A stretch of 64,000 nt of DNA, from the NCBI RefSeq assembly GCF_002259485.1, contig NZ_NPGA01000020.1:744001-808000 (forward strand). Reading direction: 5' to 3'. Positions 26,167 through 34,382 of the stretch are shown here, in pieces. The stretch comes from Rhodococcus sp. 14-1411-2a. Lineage in GTDB: Bacteria; Actinomycetota; Actinomycetes; Mycobacteriales; Mycobacteriaceae. Numbering within the stretch: the first letter of the stretch is position 1; every line of letters starts with the position of its first letter. Under the pieces are notes generated by a model. That model made no database searches. It saw only the letters and a program-made list of their open reading frames with translations, and was not told where the DNA came from. A program made the position numbers and the translations under genes.

Positions 26167-26181
26167 TGAAAACGATTCCCA
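26167..26181 (-). promoter_or_regulatory. Candidate Zur box upstream of rpmJ
   Basis: tgaaaacgattccca agrees with the actinobacterial Zur consensus TGAAAATGATTTTCA at 12 of 15 positions, with both outer halves (TGAAAA and CA) kept. It ends 15 bases before the rpmJ start codon, a repressor-like position. Consensus recalled from Streptomyces/Mycobacterium studies. Confidence 0.55.
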
Positions 26182-26193
26182 CAACCGAACGGG

Positions 26194-26760
26194 TCACGCA
26201 CTCACGAGTTCGTCGGCGGCCTTCACCAGTTCGGCAACGACGTGGCCGATCTCACCGGAGACCTCCGCGTTCTCACGCGGGTGGGCCGAGCCGAACTTGT
26301 CGATGGTGCCACCGATGGAGAGCCGAACATCCTCGAGAACCGTTCCGCCGGCGATGCGGACGGCCTTGCTGGTGTCCTCGTGCGCCCACTTCGCTCCGTT
26401 GCCACTGGGGGAAGCGCTGATGACGACGACCGGCTTGCCCACCATGGCACCCGCACCGTAGGGGCGCGAAAGCCAGTCGATGGCGTTCTTCAGCACGGCC
26501 GGAATGGTGCCGTTGTATTCGGGCGTGACCAGCAACAACGCCGTGGCCTTCTCGGCAGCGGCCCGCAGAGCGAGTGCGCCCTCGGGCACCGATCCCTCGA
26601 CGTCGATGTCCTCGTTGTAGAAGGGGACATCTCCGAGTCCGTCGTAGACCACTACCTCGGCACCGGCGGGTGCCACGGTGACAGCAGTCTCGGCGATCCG
26701 CTTGTTCACCGACTCGGCGCGCAAGCTTCCGACGAGAACGAGTACATGAGCGTCTGACAT
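26194..26760 (-). CDS. NADPH-dependent FMN reductase (flavodoxin-like, Rv3054c-like)
   Basis: A 188-residue flavoprotein of the FMN_red/SsuE type. VLVGSLRAESVNKRIAE is the FMN phosphate-binding loop, and LLVTPEYNGTIPAVLKNAIDW is the family signature that contacts the isoalloxazine ring. It would reduce FMN or quinones and azo compounds with NAD(P)H. The ATG at 26760 follows AAGGAA. It is divergent from a TetR gene, with a palindrome in between, so regulation by that repressor and by an electrophile or quinone ligand is likely. Confidence 0.87.
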   Translation of the reverse strand: MSDAHVLVLVGSLRAESVNKRIAETAVTVAPAGAEVVVYDGLGDVPFYNEDIDVEGSVPEGALALRAAAEKATALLLVTPEYNGTIPAVLKNAIDWLSRPYGAGAMVGKPVVVISASPSGNGAKWAHEDTSKAVRIAGGTVLEDVRLSIGGTIDKFGSAHPRENAEVSGEIGHVVAELVKAADELVSA

Positions 26761-26817
26761 GAGGTTATTCCTTCGCGAGTTCGGATGACGTGATCGTCGT
26801 GTCAATTCCTACCATCC

Positions 26818-26837
26818 AAACGGACCGTGGTCCATTT
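26818..26837. promoter_or_regulatory. Candidate TetR operator between flavin reductase and regulator genes
   Basis: aaacggaccgtggtccattt is a 20-base imperfect palindrome (8 of 10 pairs; core GGACC/GGTCC) centred in the 104-base divergent region, 27 bases before the regulator start. Confidence 0.5.
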
Positions 26838-26864
26838 ATGTTCCCGGCAAGGTAGGCTTCGTCT

Positions 26865-27464
26865 GTGACCGGCCCCATGCTGCCCATAGCGGGCGAGGAA
26901 TCCGAACGGTGCGACGCAGCTCGCAACCGTCGCCTTCTCCTCGATGCCGCAACGGATCTGGTGGCGGCCGTCGGAGCCGACGCCATCACCATGGACGCGG
27001 TGGCCACCAAGGCCGGAGTGGGCAAGGGCACGGTGTTCCGTCGCTTCGGGAACCGGGCCGGGCTGATGCGTGCGTTGCTCGACCACACCGAGAAGAAACT
27101 GCAGCACTCGTTCATGTTCGGCGATCCGCCGCTGGGCCCGGGAGCCGACCCGATCGACCGTCTCGTCGCCTTCGGCCGAGCGCGACTGGAATTCGTCAAC
27201 GTTCAAGGAGAAGTGCTCCGCGCCGCGGAGAGCGCCGACGACGCGCGGTATTCCGCCCCGGCGCACATGGTCAACTTCACCCATGTGCTGTCGCTGCTCC
27301 GCGCCGCCGAGGTGGACGGGGATCTCGAATTGCTCGCGTACTGGCTGCTCACACCACTCGAAGCCACCCTGGTCCTCCATCAGTACCGCGATCTGGGAAT
27401 GCCGATGGATCGCCTTGCCGACGGTTGGGAAGACTTGGTACGCCGGGCAACTCGAGTCCGATAG
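26865..27464 (+). CDS. TetR family transcriptional regulator (Rv3055-like)
   Basis: A 199-residue TetR-type protein. The helix-turn-helix is at about residues 25-65: LLLDAATDLVAAVGADAITM, then KAGVGKGTVFRRFGNRAGLM. The remaining helices form a ligand/dimer domain with no catalogued family features. The GTG at 26865 is used as in mycobacterial homologues that begin a few residues before the first helix. Divergent orientation and the palindrome between the two starts suggest repression of the flavin reductase and of itself. Ligand unknown. Confidence 0.85.
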   Translation: MTGPMLPIAGEESERCDAARNRRLLLDAATDLVAAVGADAITMDAVATKAGVGKGTVFRRFGNRAGLMRALLDHTEKKLQHSFMFGDPPLGPGADPIDRLVAFGRARLEFVNVQGEVLRAAESADDARYSAPAHMVNFTHVLSLLRAAEVDGDLELLAYWLLTPLEATLVLHQYRDLGMPMDRLADGWEDLVRRATRVR

Positions 27465-27499
27465 CCATCGCGGCAACTCGCACTCGGTAGGTCCTGCGT

Positions 27500-28330
27500 T
27501 CAAAGACGGACGACGGCGGCGGCCGCCGCGTGCAGCGCGGTGCCGTACGAGCGGCCGTGACCGGCTGCGTGAACGGCGAGTGGATGCAGCTGATGCAGTG
27601 CTGTGCGTTCGCGCCACCCTGCTCGCAACGGCTGCACCGTCTCGTACCCGCCGACGACGACGTCGAGGTGGGGGCAACCGAACAGCGCCAGCATCGCCAG
27701 ATCGGTTTCGCGGTGCCCACCGTGCGCCGCCGGATCGATCAGCACCACTCCCGAGTCGGTCCAGAACACGTTGCCGTTCCAGAGATCGCCGTGAATACGA
27801 CTCGGCGGCTCTGCATCGTCGAAGTCGCCGTCCGCGATGCGTCCACACGCCGATTCGACGACCGACGCCTCCCCCGGCGTCACGGTTCCGGCGTCGACCG
27901 CGATTCGGAGAAACGGCAACACTCGTTCGGCCGCGTAGAAGGCACCCCAGGTTCGATGCACCGTACTGCTCATGGGCCGGGATCCGATGAACAGCTGACC
28001 CGAGAAGGCGACGCCGTCGGCATCCACGGGTGGCGCACCGAACCCGGCGGCTTCGGCCGAGTGTGTCGCGGCGAGCGCGCGCCCGAATCGTTCGGCTCCG
28101 GCAGGCGTGGGACGGGCCGCCACCAGCCGCTCGAGTTCGATGTACGCCCGGCCGTGCCCGACGACCCCGACGACCGGGGCCCCGGCCTCGCCGAGCCACC
28201 CGAGCCCGGTGGCCTCGGCGGCGTAGAAGTCGGGGTGTGCCTGGGGGTTTCGCTTGACGAAGGTATCGGAGGTTCCACTCACGACCACCGACACTACGCA
28301 CGGCGCGAGATCGGCCCCGGCATTCGTCAT
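27500..28330 (-). CDS. Fructosamine kinase family protein
   Basis: A 276-residue kinase of the fructosamine-3-kinase/aminoglycoside phosphotransferase fold. TFVKRNPQAHPDFYAAEATGL is the ATP-binding Lys region, SRIHGDLWNGNVFWTDSG holds the catalytic HGD..N, and VLIDPAAHGGHRETDLAML is the metal-binding DPA motif. Family members phosphorylate ketoamines from protein glycation (deglycation) or small sugars. The start is uncertain: ATG 28330 lies 13 bases from the divergent nadE ATG; later GTG codons in the first 20 residues are possible. Convergent with the TetR gene. Confidence 0.8.
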   Translation of the reverse strand: MTNAGADLAPCVVSVVVSGTSDTFVKRNPQAHPDFYAAEATGLGWLGEAGAPVVGVVGHGRAYIELERLVAARPTPAGAERFGRALAATHSAEAAGFGAPPVDADGVAFSGQLFIGSRPMSSTVHRTWGAFYAAERVLPFLRIAVDAGTVTPGEASVVESACGRIADGDFDDAEPPSRIHGDLWNGNVFWTDSGVVLIDPAAHGGHRETDLAMLALFGCPHLDVVVGGYETVQPLRAGWRERTALHQLHPLAVHAAGHGRSYGTALHAAAAAVVRL

Positions 28331-28342
28331 TAGGATGACGTG

Positions 28343-29188
28343 ATGGGACACATCAACTCGGAATTGCGCACGGGGATCATGCGCGAGCTGGCCGTGCAGT
28401 CGAGCATCGACCCGATCACGGAGGTCCGCAGGCGAGTCGACTTCCTCAAGGACTACCTGGCGTCGACGCCGGCCTCGGGGTTCGTGCTCGGCATCAGTGG
28501 CGGACAGGACAGCACGCTCACCGGCAGGCTCGCCCAACAGGCTGCGACGGAGCTCCGAGCGGACGGACACGAGGCCGAGTTCGTCGCCGTTCGCCTCCCC
28601 TACGGCGTGCAGGCCGACGAGGACGACGCCTCGATCGCGCTGAAGTTCATCGATCCCGACCGCACGGTGACGGTGAACATCAAGGACGCCGCCGACGCCG
28701 CAGCGGCCGCGACGGCGGAAGCACTCGGTAGTGCCGGAATCCGAGACTTCGTCCGCGGCAACATCAAGGCTCGCCAGCGCATGGTCGCGCAGTACGCCCT
28801 CGCAGGCGAACTCGGCTACGTCGTCGTGGGCACCGATCATGCCGCCGAGGCGATCACCGGCTTCTTCACCAAATTCGGTGACGGCGGCGTCGATCTGACT
28901 CCGCTGACCGGCTTGAGCAAGCGCCAGGGCGCGGCACTGCTGCGCGAGCTGGGGGCACCCGAGAGCACCTGGCGCAAGGTTCCCACCGCAGATCTCGAAG
29001 ACGATCGACCTGCGCTACCCGACGAGGAAGCCCTCGGCGTCACGTACGAGCAGATCGACGACTACCTGGAGGGCAAGGACGTCACCGAGGAAGTCGCCGA
29101 CAAGCTGGAGAAGATGTTCCTGGCAACTCGTCACAAGCGCACGGTGCCTGTGACGCCATTCGACGATTGGTGGAAGAGAAGCAGCTGA
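28343..29188 (+). CDS. nadE: NH3-dependent NAD+ synthetase
   Basis: A 281-residue enzyme that amidates nicotinate adenine dinucleotide with ammonia. GFVLGISGGQDSTLTGRLAQ is the PP-loop, GNIKARQRMVAQYALA and VVGTDHAAEAITGFFTKFGDGG line the active site, and the tail KRTVPVTPFDDWW is typical. The length shows absence of the glutaminase domain found in the mycobacterial glutamine-dependent enzyme. ATG 28343 is preferred over GTG 28340 for its spacing to AGGA. Confidence 0.94.
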   Translation: MGHINSELRTGIMRELAVQSSIDPITEVRRRVDFLKDYLASTPASGFVLGISGGQDSTLTGRLAQQAATELRADGHEAEFVAVRLPYGVQADEDDASIALKFIDPDRTVTVNIKDAADAAAAATAEALGSAGIRDFVRGNIKARQRMVAQYALAGELGYVVVGTDHAAEAITGFFTKFGDGGVDLTPLTGLSKRQGAALLRELGAPESTWRKVPTADLEDDRPALPDEEALGVTYEQIDDYLEGKDVTEEVADKLEKMFLATRHKRTVPVTPFDDWWKRSS

Positions 29189-29221
29189 ATCGGGCAGCCA
29201 CGGGTCGGCGGCGGGGTGTGC

Positions 29222-29476
29222 TCAGCCGCCGGCGAAGGGCGGCAGCACGTCGACCCTGCCGCCGATCGTGCGCCCCAGATCGCGGGTGAGATCTTCGCCC
29301 ACCAGGTACGCCGACACCCTGAGAATCGGCTCCATCGGCGCGCCGTGCCGGGACAGAATCAGCTCTCTCAGATCTGCGAGGGTGGCACCGACCGGCACGG
29401 TGAGGTACTCGGACTCGCAGTGCGACGCGTCGACCGCTGCAGCGAAATACCGCACCTCCACCTGGGTGTCACCCAC
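29222..29476 (-). CDS. moaD: MoaD, small subunit of molybdopterin synthase
   Basis: An 84-residue ubiquitin-like protein ending in VDVLPPFAGG, the diglycine that becomes a thiocarboxylate. VEVRYFAAAVDAS is the first strand. It donates sulfur with MoaE. The GTG at 29476 overlaps the 3' end of moaA by eight bases, so the longer open frame upstream is only moaA read in another frame. Convergent with nadE. Confidence 0.9.
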   Translation of the reverse strand: MGDTQVEVRYFAAAVDASHCESEYLTVPVGATLADLRELILSRHGAPMEPILRVSAYLVGEDLTRDLGRTIGGRVDVLPPFAGG

Positions 29477-30557
29477 CGATGGCTCCCATGCTGCGGGTGG
29501 GAGGTACGAAGCCGTCGGCGTCGATGCCGTGTCCCGCCCACTTGTTCCACATGGCCCCACGCCATACCGCTGCCAGTTCTTCGTCGGTGGCACCGCCGCG
29601 CAGAGCGGCCCGCAGGTCGGTTTCGTCGTCGCTGAACAGACAGGACCGAATCGTTCCTTCTGCAGTGATCCTGGTGCGGTCGCAATCACCGCAGAACGAG
29701 CGCGTCACCGACGCGATGATGCCGACGGTGGCGTCGGTGCCGTCGACGCTCCACTCCTCGGCAGGGGCCGAGGGGTCGGCACGCCCCACCTCACGCAGGT
29801 CGAATTCGGTGGACAGCTCGTCGAGCAAGGTCTGGGCGTCGATCATGTTCGCGCGGGCCCACTCGTGATCGGCGTCGAGCGGCATCTGCTCGATGAATCG
29901 AAGTGCCACCCCCTCGTCGAGACACCAGCGCAGCAGATCGACGGCACCGGACAGTGTGTCGCGCATCAGAACGGCATTGACCTTGACCGGTCCGATCCCG
30001 GCTCGCTGCGCTGCCCTGATTCCGGCGAGCACGGAGGGCAACCGGTCTCGTCGGGTCAGGCGAGCGAAATCTTCGCGGTCGACGGAATCCAACGAGACGT
30101 TCACTCGGGTCAACCCGGCGTCGGCCAAGGACCGAGCCCGGTGTTCGAGACCGACGGCGTTGGTGGTCATCGACAGCGGCACACCCTCCGCGGCATCGCG
30201 GCACAACCGCAGAATGTCGTCGAGGTCGCGGCGCATCAGCGGTTCACCTCCGGTGAAACGCACATCCCTGATACCCAGCAGCCGCACGGACACCGAGACC
30301 ACGCGAGCGATCTCGGCCGGTGTCAGCAACGCTGCCGCCGGGATAGCCGGAAGGCCCTCCTCGGGCATGCAGTACGTGCAGCGCAGCGAGCATTTCTCGG
30401 TGATCGAGATACGCAGGTCGCGGGCCACCCGGCCGAATCGATCGATCAGGTGTGGCACGTCCGGTCGATCGGACACGGAGTTCACCCCGCCTGCCGCAGA
30501 ACCCGTGGTGGTGCCGAACGTTGGAATGCCGAGCGAGGTGACACTGTCCACCGTCAC
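29469..30557 (-). CDS. moaA: GTP 3',8-cyclase MoaA
   Basis: A 362-residue radical SAM enzyme, first step of molybdenum cofactor synthesis. The N-terminal cluster motif is CSLRCTYC (C56, C60, C63), with FTGGEPLMR as the SAM-binding GGE. The C-terminal substrate cluster is CGDCDRTRITAEGTIRSC. It ends SMGAIGG, the conserved Gly-Gly. GTG start at 30557. It is divergent from moeA across 147 bases and coupled to moaD downstream. Confidence 0.95.
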   Translation of the reverse strand: MTVDSVTSLGIPTFGTTTGSAAGGVNSVSDRPDVPHLIDRFGRVARDLRISITEKCSLRCTYCMPEEGLPAIPAAALLTPAEIARVVSVSVRLLGIRDVRFTGGEPLMRRDLDDILRLCRDAAEGVPLSMTTNAVGLEHRARSLADAGLTRVNVSLDSVDREDFARLTRRDRLPSVLAGIRAAQRAGIGPVKVNAVLMRDTLSGAVDLLRWCLDEGVALRFIEQMPLDADHEWARANMIDAQTLLDELSTEFDLREVGRADPSAPAEEWSVDGTDATVGIIASVTRSFCGDCDRTRITAEGTIRSCLFSDDETDLRAALRGGATDEELAAVWRGAMWNKWAGHGIDADGFVPPTRSMGAIGG

Positions 30558-30704
30558 CTCGTACCTCGTCTCTGTCGGGAATCACGCCTGTCGTAGATGT
30601 GTCTACCCATTATGCCGCAGCCCACACCGAGCGGACGGATCGGCGTGCCTAGGATTGGCACCCATGACGGTTGAGCAGACGCACGCGATCACTGGATCCG
30701 CACG

Positions 30705-31895
30705 GTGACCGCGGTATCGGTCGAGGAACATGCCGCCGCGGTCGAGACTCTGCTCGCGGCGCTGACAGCGAGAACCGCTCAGCGAATCCTTCTCGACGAC
30801 GCGTTGGGCCGCGTCTCCTTCGAGGACGTTCGATCTCCGGTCGATCTGCCACTGTTTTGCAACTCGCAGATGGACGGCTACGCCGTGGATTCTCGATCCG
30901 TGGCGACGACCCCGGTGACGCTTCCGGTCTCGACGATCATCGCCGCAGGCCCGACGCAGTCGGCAGTTCTCGCGCCGGGCAGCGCCGCCAAGATCATGAC
31001 CGGTGCCCCCATTCCGGACGGAGCGGACACCATCGTCCCCGTCGAGGACACCTCGGTACCGACGGCCGGCTCCGTGACGATCGAAAGAGGCCGCGCAGCA
31101 GGCGAATTCGTACGCGAACAAGGAAGCGACGTGCGCGTCGGGACAATCCTGGTCGAGTCGGGTCGAGTGCTCGAACCCCGCCACATCTCCGTTCTCGCCG
31201 CCGTCGGATTCGGCGAAGTGGACGTTCGCTCGCGCCCCCGGGTGGCCGTGGTGACCACCGGAGCCGAACTGGTCGACGCCGGTTCGACGCTGACGCCCGG
31301 TCAGATCTACGACTCGAACGGCATCACCCTTGCCGCACACCTTCGCGCCAGCGGCGCAGAGGTGGTCTCCGTTTCGCGCAGCTCCGACGAGCCGAGCCGC
31401 TTTCGCGAGATCCTCGACGCCGCAGCCGAATCGGCCGAGCTGATCATCACGTCCGGCGGAGTGTCGATGGGAGACTTCGAGGTGGTCAAGGACGTGCTCC
31501 GCCCCCTCGGCGGCAACTTCGGATCGGTTCGTATGCAGCCGGGCGGACCGCAGGGCATCACGATGTTCGACGGCGTCCCCGTGCTCAGCTTTCCCGGCAA
31601 TCCCGTCAGTACGGTCGTCTCGTACATCATGTTCGCGCGCAACATCGTTCGGCGGGCGGCCGGTCTGCCGCCGGTGCTCTCGACCACCGCGGCCCTGCAC
31701 GAATCGATCGTGTCACCGCCCGGTCGCAGACAACTACTTCGTGGCCGATTACGCGACGACGGTCGGGTCGAGCTCGTCGCCGGCCCCGGCTCGCACCTGG
31801 TGGCCGCACTGGCATGGGCCGATGTGCTGATCGATATCGACTCCGAGACAACCGAACTCGCCGCAGGAACCGACGTGGAGGTGTGGCCGCTGTGA
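30705..31895 (+). CDS. moeA: Molybdopterin molybdotransferase MoeA
   Basis: A 396-residue MoeA: NSQMDGYAVDS near the N-terminus, the hinge GAPIPDGADTIVPVED, then the MoCF-binding domain YDSNGITLAAHL, TSGGVSMGDFEVVK and FPGNPVSTVVSYIMF. It inserts molybdate into adenylated molybdopterin. The GTG at 30705 is used. The stop overlaps the start of the moaC-mogA gene (GTGA), so the two are translationally coupled. Confidence 0.93.
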   Translation: MTAVSVEEHAAAVETLLAALTARTAQRILLDDALGRVSFEDVRSPVDLPLFCNSQMDGYAVDSRSVATTPVTLPVSTIIAAGPTQSAVLAPGSAAKIMTGAPIPDGADTIVPVEDTSVPTAGSVTIERGRAAGEFVREQGSDVRVGTILVESGRVLEPRHISVLAAVGFGEVDVRSRPRVAVVTTGAELVDAGSTLTPGQIYDSNGITLAAHLRASGAEVVSVSRSSDEPSRFREILDAAAESAELIITSGGVSMGDFEVVKDVLRPLGGNFGSVRMQPGGPQGITMFDGVPVLSFPGNPVSTVVSYIMFARNIVRRAAGLPPVLSTTAALHESIVSPPGRRQLLRGRLRDDGRVELVAGPGSHLVAALAWADVLIDIDSETTELAAGTDVEVWPL

Positions 31896-32902
31896 CCACC
31901 GACGCCCCGCAACCCCAGCTGTCTCATCTCGACGATCAGGGCCGCGCCCGCATGGTCGATGTGGCGCACAAGAAGGAAACCTCGCGCACGGCCGTCGCCG
32001 CCGGTGAATTCGTCACCACGGCCGAGGTCATCGCGCTCGTGCGCGCGGACGACATGCCCAAGGCGGACGTTCTCGCCACCGCCCGCATCGCCGGCATCTC
32101 GGCAGCGAAGCGGACGTCGGAACTGATTCCGCTGTGCCATCAGCTCGCCCTCTCCTCGGTGAAGATCTCGTTCGGATTCACCGAGTCGTCCATCACGGTC
32201 GAGGCAACCGCCCGCACCACCGGACGTACCGGGGTCGAGATGGAAGCACTGACCGCGGTCGCCGTCGCCGGCCTGACCCTGCACGACATGGTCAAGGCCG
32301 TCGATCCCGGTGCCACCATGAACGGCGTCCGGTTGCTCACCAAAGACGGCGGCAAGCACGGACATTGGCAGCGGGACAAAGCAGAGGTCTCCCCCGAGGC
32401 TGCGGCTGCGCCGGTATTCGAGTCCTCACGGTCCGCGGCGGTACTGGTGGCCTCCACCGGCGGCGCGAACGGAACTCGACCGGACACCACCGGCCCCACC
32501 ATCGCGTCCTGGTTGACCGATCGAGGCTTCGCCGTGCGGGGCCCACTCGTGTACGCCGATGCCGACATCGCTGCGGGGCTGCAGGACGCTCTGCTCGGCG
32601 AACCGTCGCTGATCGTCAGCACCGGCGGCACCGGCGTATCCCCCACCGATGCGACCCCCGAGGCGACGGCGGCCCTCCTCGACATCGACATGCCGGGCAT
32701 CGCCGATGCCATCCGAACCCGCGGAACGTCTGCGACGCCTCACGCGGTGCTCAGCCGCGGCGTCTCGGGTCTGATCGGACGCACACTGATAGTCAACCTG
32801 CCGGGCTCACCGGGTGGCGTGAAGGACGGACTCTCCGTTCTCGACCCGCTCCTCGACCATGTACTGGCCCAGATCGCCGGAGGAGGCCCCCACGATGAGT
32901 GA
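31892..32902 (+). CDS. moaCB: Bifunctional MoaC-MogA/MoaB fusion
   Basis: A 336-residue two-domain protein. Residues about 8-160 are MoaC (cyclic pyranopterin monophosphate synthase): MVDVAHKKETSRTAVA, LIPLCHQL with the catalytic His, and GVEMEALTAVAVAGLTLHDM with KAVDPG. Residues about 172-330 are a MogA/MoaB-like adenylyltransferase: AVLVASTGGANGTRPDTTGP, VSTGGTGVSPTDATPEAT and NLPGSPGGVKDGL. The fusion links cofactor steps one and three. GTG start in the moeA stop; its 3' end overlaps moaE by eight bases. Confidence 0.92.
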   Translation: MTTDAPQPQLSHLDDQGRARMVDVAHKKETSRTAVAAGEFVTTAEVIALVRADDMPKADVLATARIAGISAAKRTSELIPLCHQLALSSVKISFGFTESSITVEATARTTGRTGVEMEALTAVAVAGLTLHDMVKAVDPGATMNGVRLLTKDGGKHGHWQRDKAEVSPEAAAAPVFESSRSAAVLVASTGGANGTRPDTTGPTIASWLTDRGFAVRGPLVYADADIAAGLQDALLGEPSLIVSTGGTGVSPTDATPEATAALLDIDMPGIADAIRTRGTSATPHAVLSRGVSGLIGRTLIVNLPGSPGGVKDGLSVLDPLLDHVLAQIAGGGPHDE

Positions 32903-33308
32903 GCTCGTCGCCCGTATCTCGAACGAACCGTTGAGCACTGCCGAAGTAGAGGCAGCAGTGCAGGATTCGCGTCACGGTGCCGTCGTGCTGTTCAGCGGAA
33001 TCGTGCGCGATCACGACGGCGGACATGCGGTGGAGACTCTGGAATACCGCGCCCACCCCGATGCAGAACGGTTCCTGAGCCGCTGCTGCTCGGAGGTATC
33101 GGCAGAGACCGGATTGGCGGTGGCCGCAGTGCATCGCGTCGGCGATCTGCGCGTCGGCGACCTCGCACTCGTCGCGGCCGTCGGCTCGGCTCACCGCGCC
33201 GAAGCGTTCGAGGCCTGCGCCCGACTCGTCGAGCGGATCAAGGCCGAGGTTCCGATCTGGAAGCGTCAGGGATTCGAGGGCGGACGTACCGAGTGGGTCG
33301 GGCTCTAG
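32895..33308 (+). CDS. moaE: MoaE, large subunit of molybdopterin synthase
   Basis: A 137-residue protein. VVLFSGIVRDHDGG and LEYRAHPDAERFL are the N-terminal landmarks, VAAVHRVGDLRVGD the dimer region, and IKAEVPIWKRQGFEGG holds the catalytic Lys of KAEVPIWK. The ATG has a GGAGGAGG ribosome site inside the end of moaCB. It is the last gene of moeA-moaCB-moaE and converges with the CobW gene four bases away. Confidence 0.93.
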   Translation: MSELVARISNEPLSTAEVEAAVQDSRHGAVVLFSGIVRDHDGGHAVETLEYRAHPDAERFLSRCCSEVSAETGLAVAAVHRVGDLRVGDLALVAAVGSAHRAEAFEACARLVERIKAEVPIWKRQGFEGGRTEWVGL

Positions 33309-33312
33309 GGAA

Positions 33313-34371
33313 CTAGCCGCTCTCGAGGTAGCGATGGACCGGAAGCATCGCGGAGGCGTCGGCGGCGTCGTCCGGTCCTCGCACACAGGCACGCAACCGC
33401 TGCTCGACGGCCGACGCATCGAGTTCGGTACCGATCAGCACCAGTGAGGTCTGCTCGGGCTCGCCTCGGGCCCACGACGCAGCCTCGAATCGAATGTGTC
33501 GGCCCACCGTGTGCACGACGAACTTCTGCGGGTAGCCGGCGATGCCGAAATGCACGAATCCCTTGATGCGATAGAGGTTCCCGGAAGGATTCTCCAGGAA
33601 CTCGATCAACCGACGCGGTTCGAAGGGCTCCGCCGTGACGAATTCGGTGTGTGAGTACTGCGCGTGCAGGTGTCGGTCGTGCTCGTGGTCATGGTCATGG
33701 TCATGGTCGTGATTCTCTCGGAGTAGTTCGTCGAACGACAGCTGCACCGCCATTGCCGAATTCACCGAGTGATCCTCGCGTCTGTCGAACAGCAGCAGCG
33801 GGTCGACGCGACCGAAGGCCACGGGTACGACGGGCACGTCTCCTACGACCGACTGCACCGTCGACACCACCGCGGAGCGTTCGGACTCGGTCACCGCGTC
33901 GGACTTGTTCAACACCACCAGGTCGGCCAATTGCAGGTGCTGGTCGATCTCGGGATGCCGCACGCGGGTCTGCGGGAATTCCACGGCGTCGACGACCCCG
34001 ACGAGCCCGCCGTAGACGATGAATTCGTTCTCGCTGCCCCGGACCATTCTGATGAGATTGCGGGGTTCGGCCAAGCCGCTGGCCTCCACCACGATCACGT
34101 CGATGGCGGACCGACGGTGTGCGAGGGCGTCGAACATGGCGTCCATGTCGCTGATGTCGACGGCGCAACAGATGCATCCGTTGCCGAGCGAGACCATCGA
34201 ATCGACCTGGCCGGCCACGAGCATCGAGTCGATGTTGATCGCCCCGAAGTCGTTGACCACAACACCTATTCGGATACCGGAATCATTGCGCAACAGGTGG
34301 TTCAGCAGGGTGGTCTTGCCTGCGCCGAGAAAGCCCGCAACTATCACCACCGGAATTCGTCGACGCGCCAC
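33313..34371 (-). CDS. COG0523 (CobW/Zng-like) GTPase metallochaperone
   Basis: A 352-residue G3E GTPase. P-loop GFLGAGKT at residues 13-20; the metal site GCICC with Cys66, Cys68 and Cys69; NKSD (155-158) for guanine; and a His-rich loop of alternating His/Asp at 221-236 that can bind zinc. The C-terminal CobW_C domain has RIKGFVHFG and FEAASWARGE. GTG start at 34371, eleven bases after the stop of the zinc amidase gene, so the two are probably one operon. COG0523 proteins load or rescue metalloproteins under zinc limitation; zinc transfer to the amidase is an inference. Confidence 0.88.
   Translation of the reverse strand: MARRRIPVVIVAGFLGAGKTTLLNHLLRNDSGIRIGVVVNDFGAINIDSMLVAGQVDSMVSLGNGCICCAVDISDMDAMFDALAHRRSAIDVIVVEASGLAEPRNLIRMVRGSENEFIVYGGLVGVVDAVEFPQTRVRHPEIDQHLQLADLVVLNKSDAVTESERSAVVSTVQSVVGDVPVVPVAFGRVDPLLLFDRREDHSVNSAMAVQLSFDELLRENHDHDHDHDHEHDRHLHAQYSHTEFVTAEPFEPRRLIEFLENPSGNLYRIKGFVHFGIAGYPQKFVVHTVGRHIRFEAASWARGEPEQTSLVLIGTELDASAVEQRLRACVRGPDDAADASAMLPVHRYLESG
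33685..33711. repeat. Hexanucleotide repeat coding the His/Asp loop
   Basis: Repeats of atggtc on the plus strand (33691-33708) plus flanking variants encode alternating His and Asp of the CobW metal loop. Such repeats can change copy number by slippage. Confidence 0.75.
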
Positions 34372-34382
34372 GGCGTCCGAGA

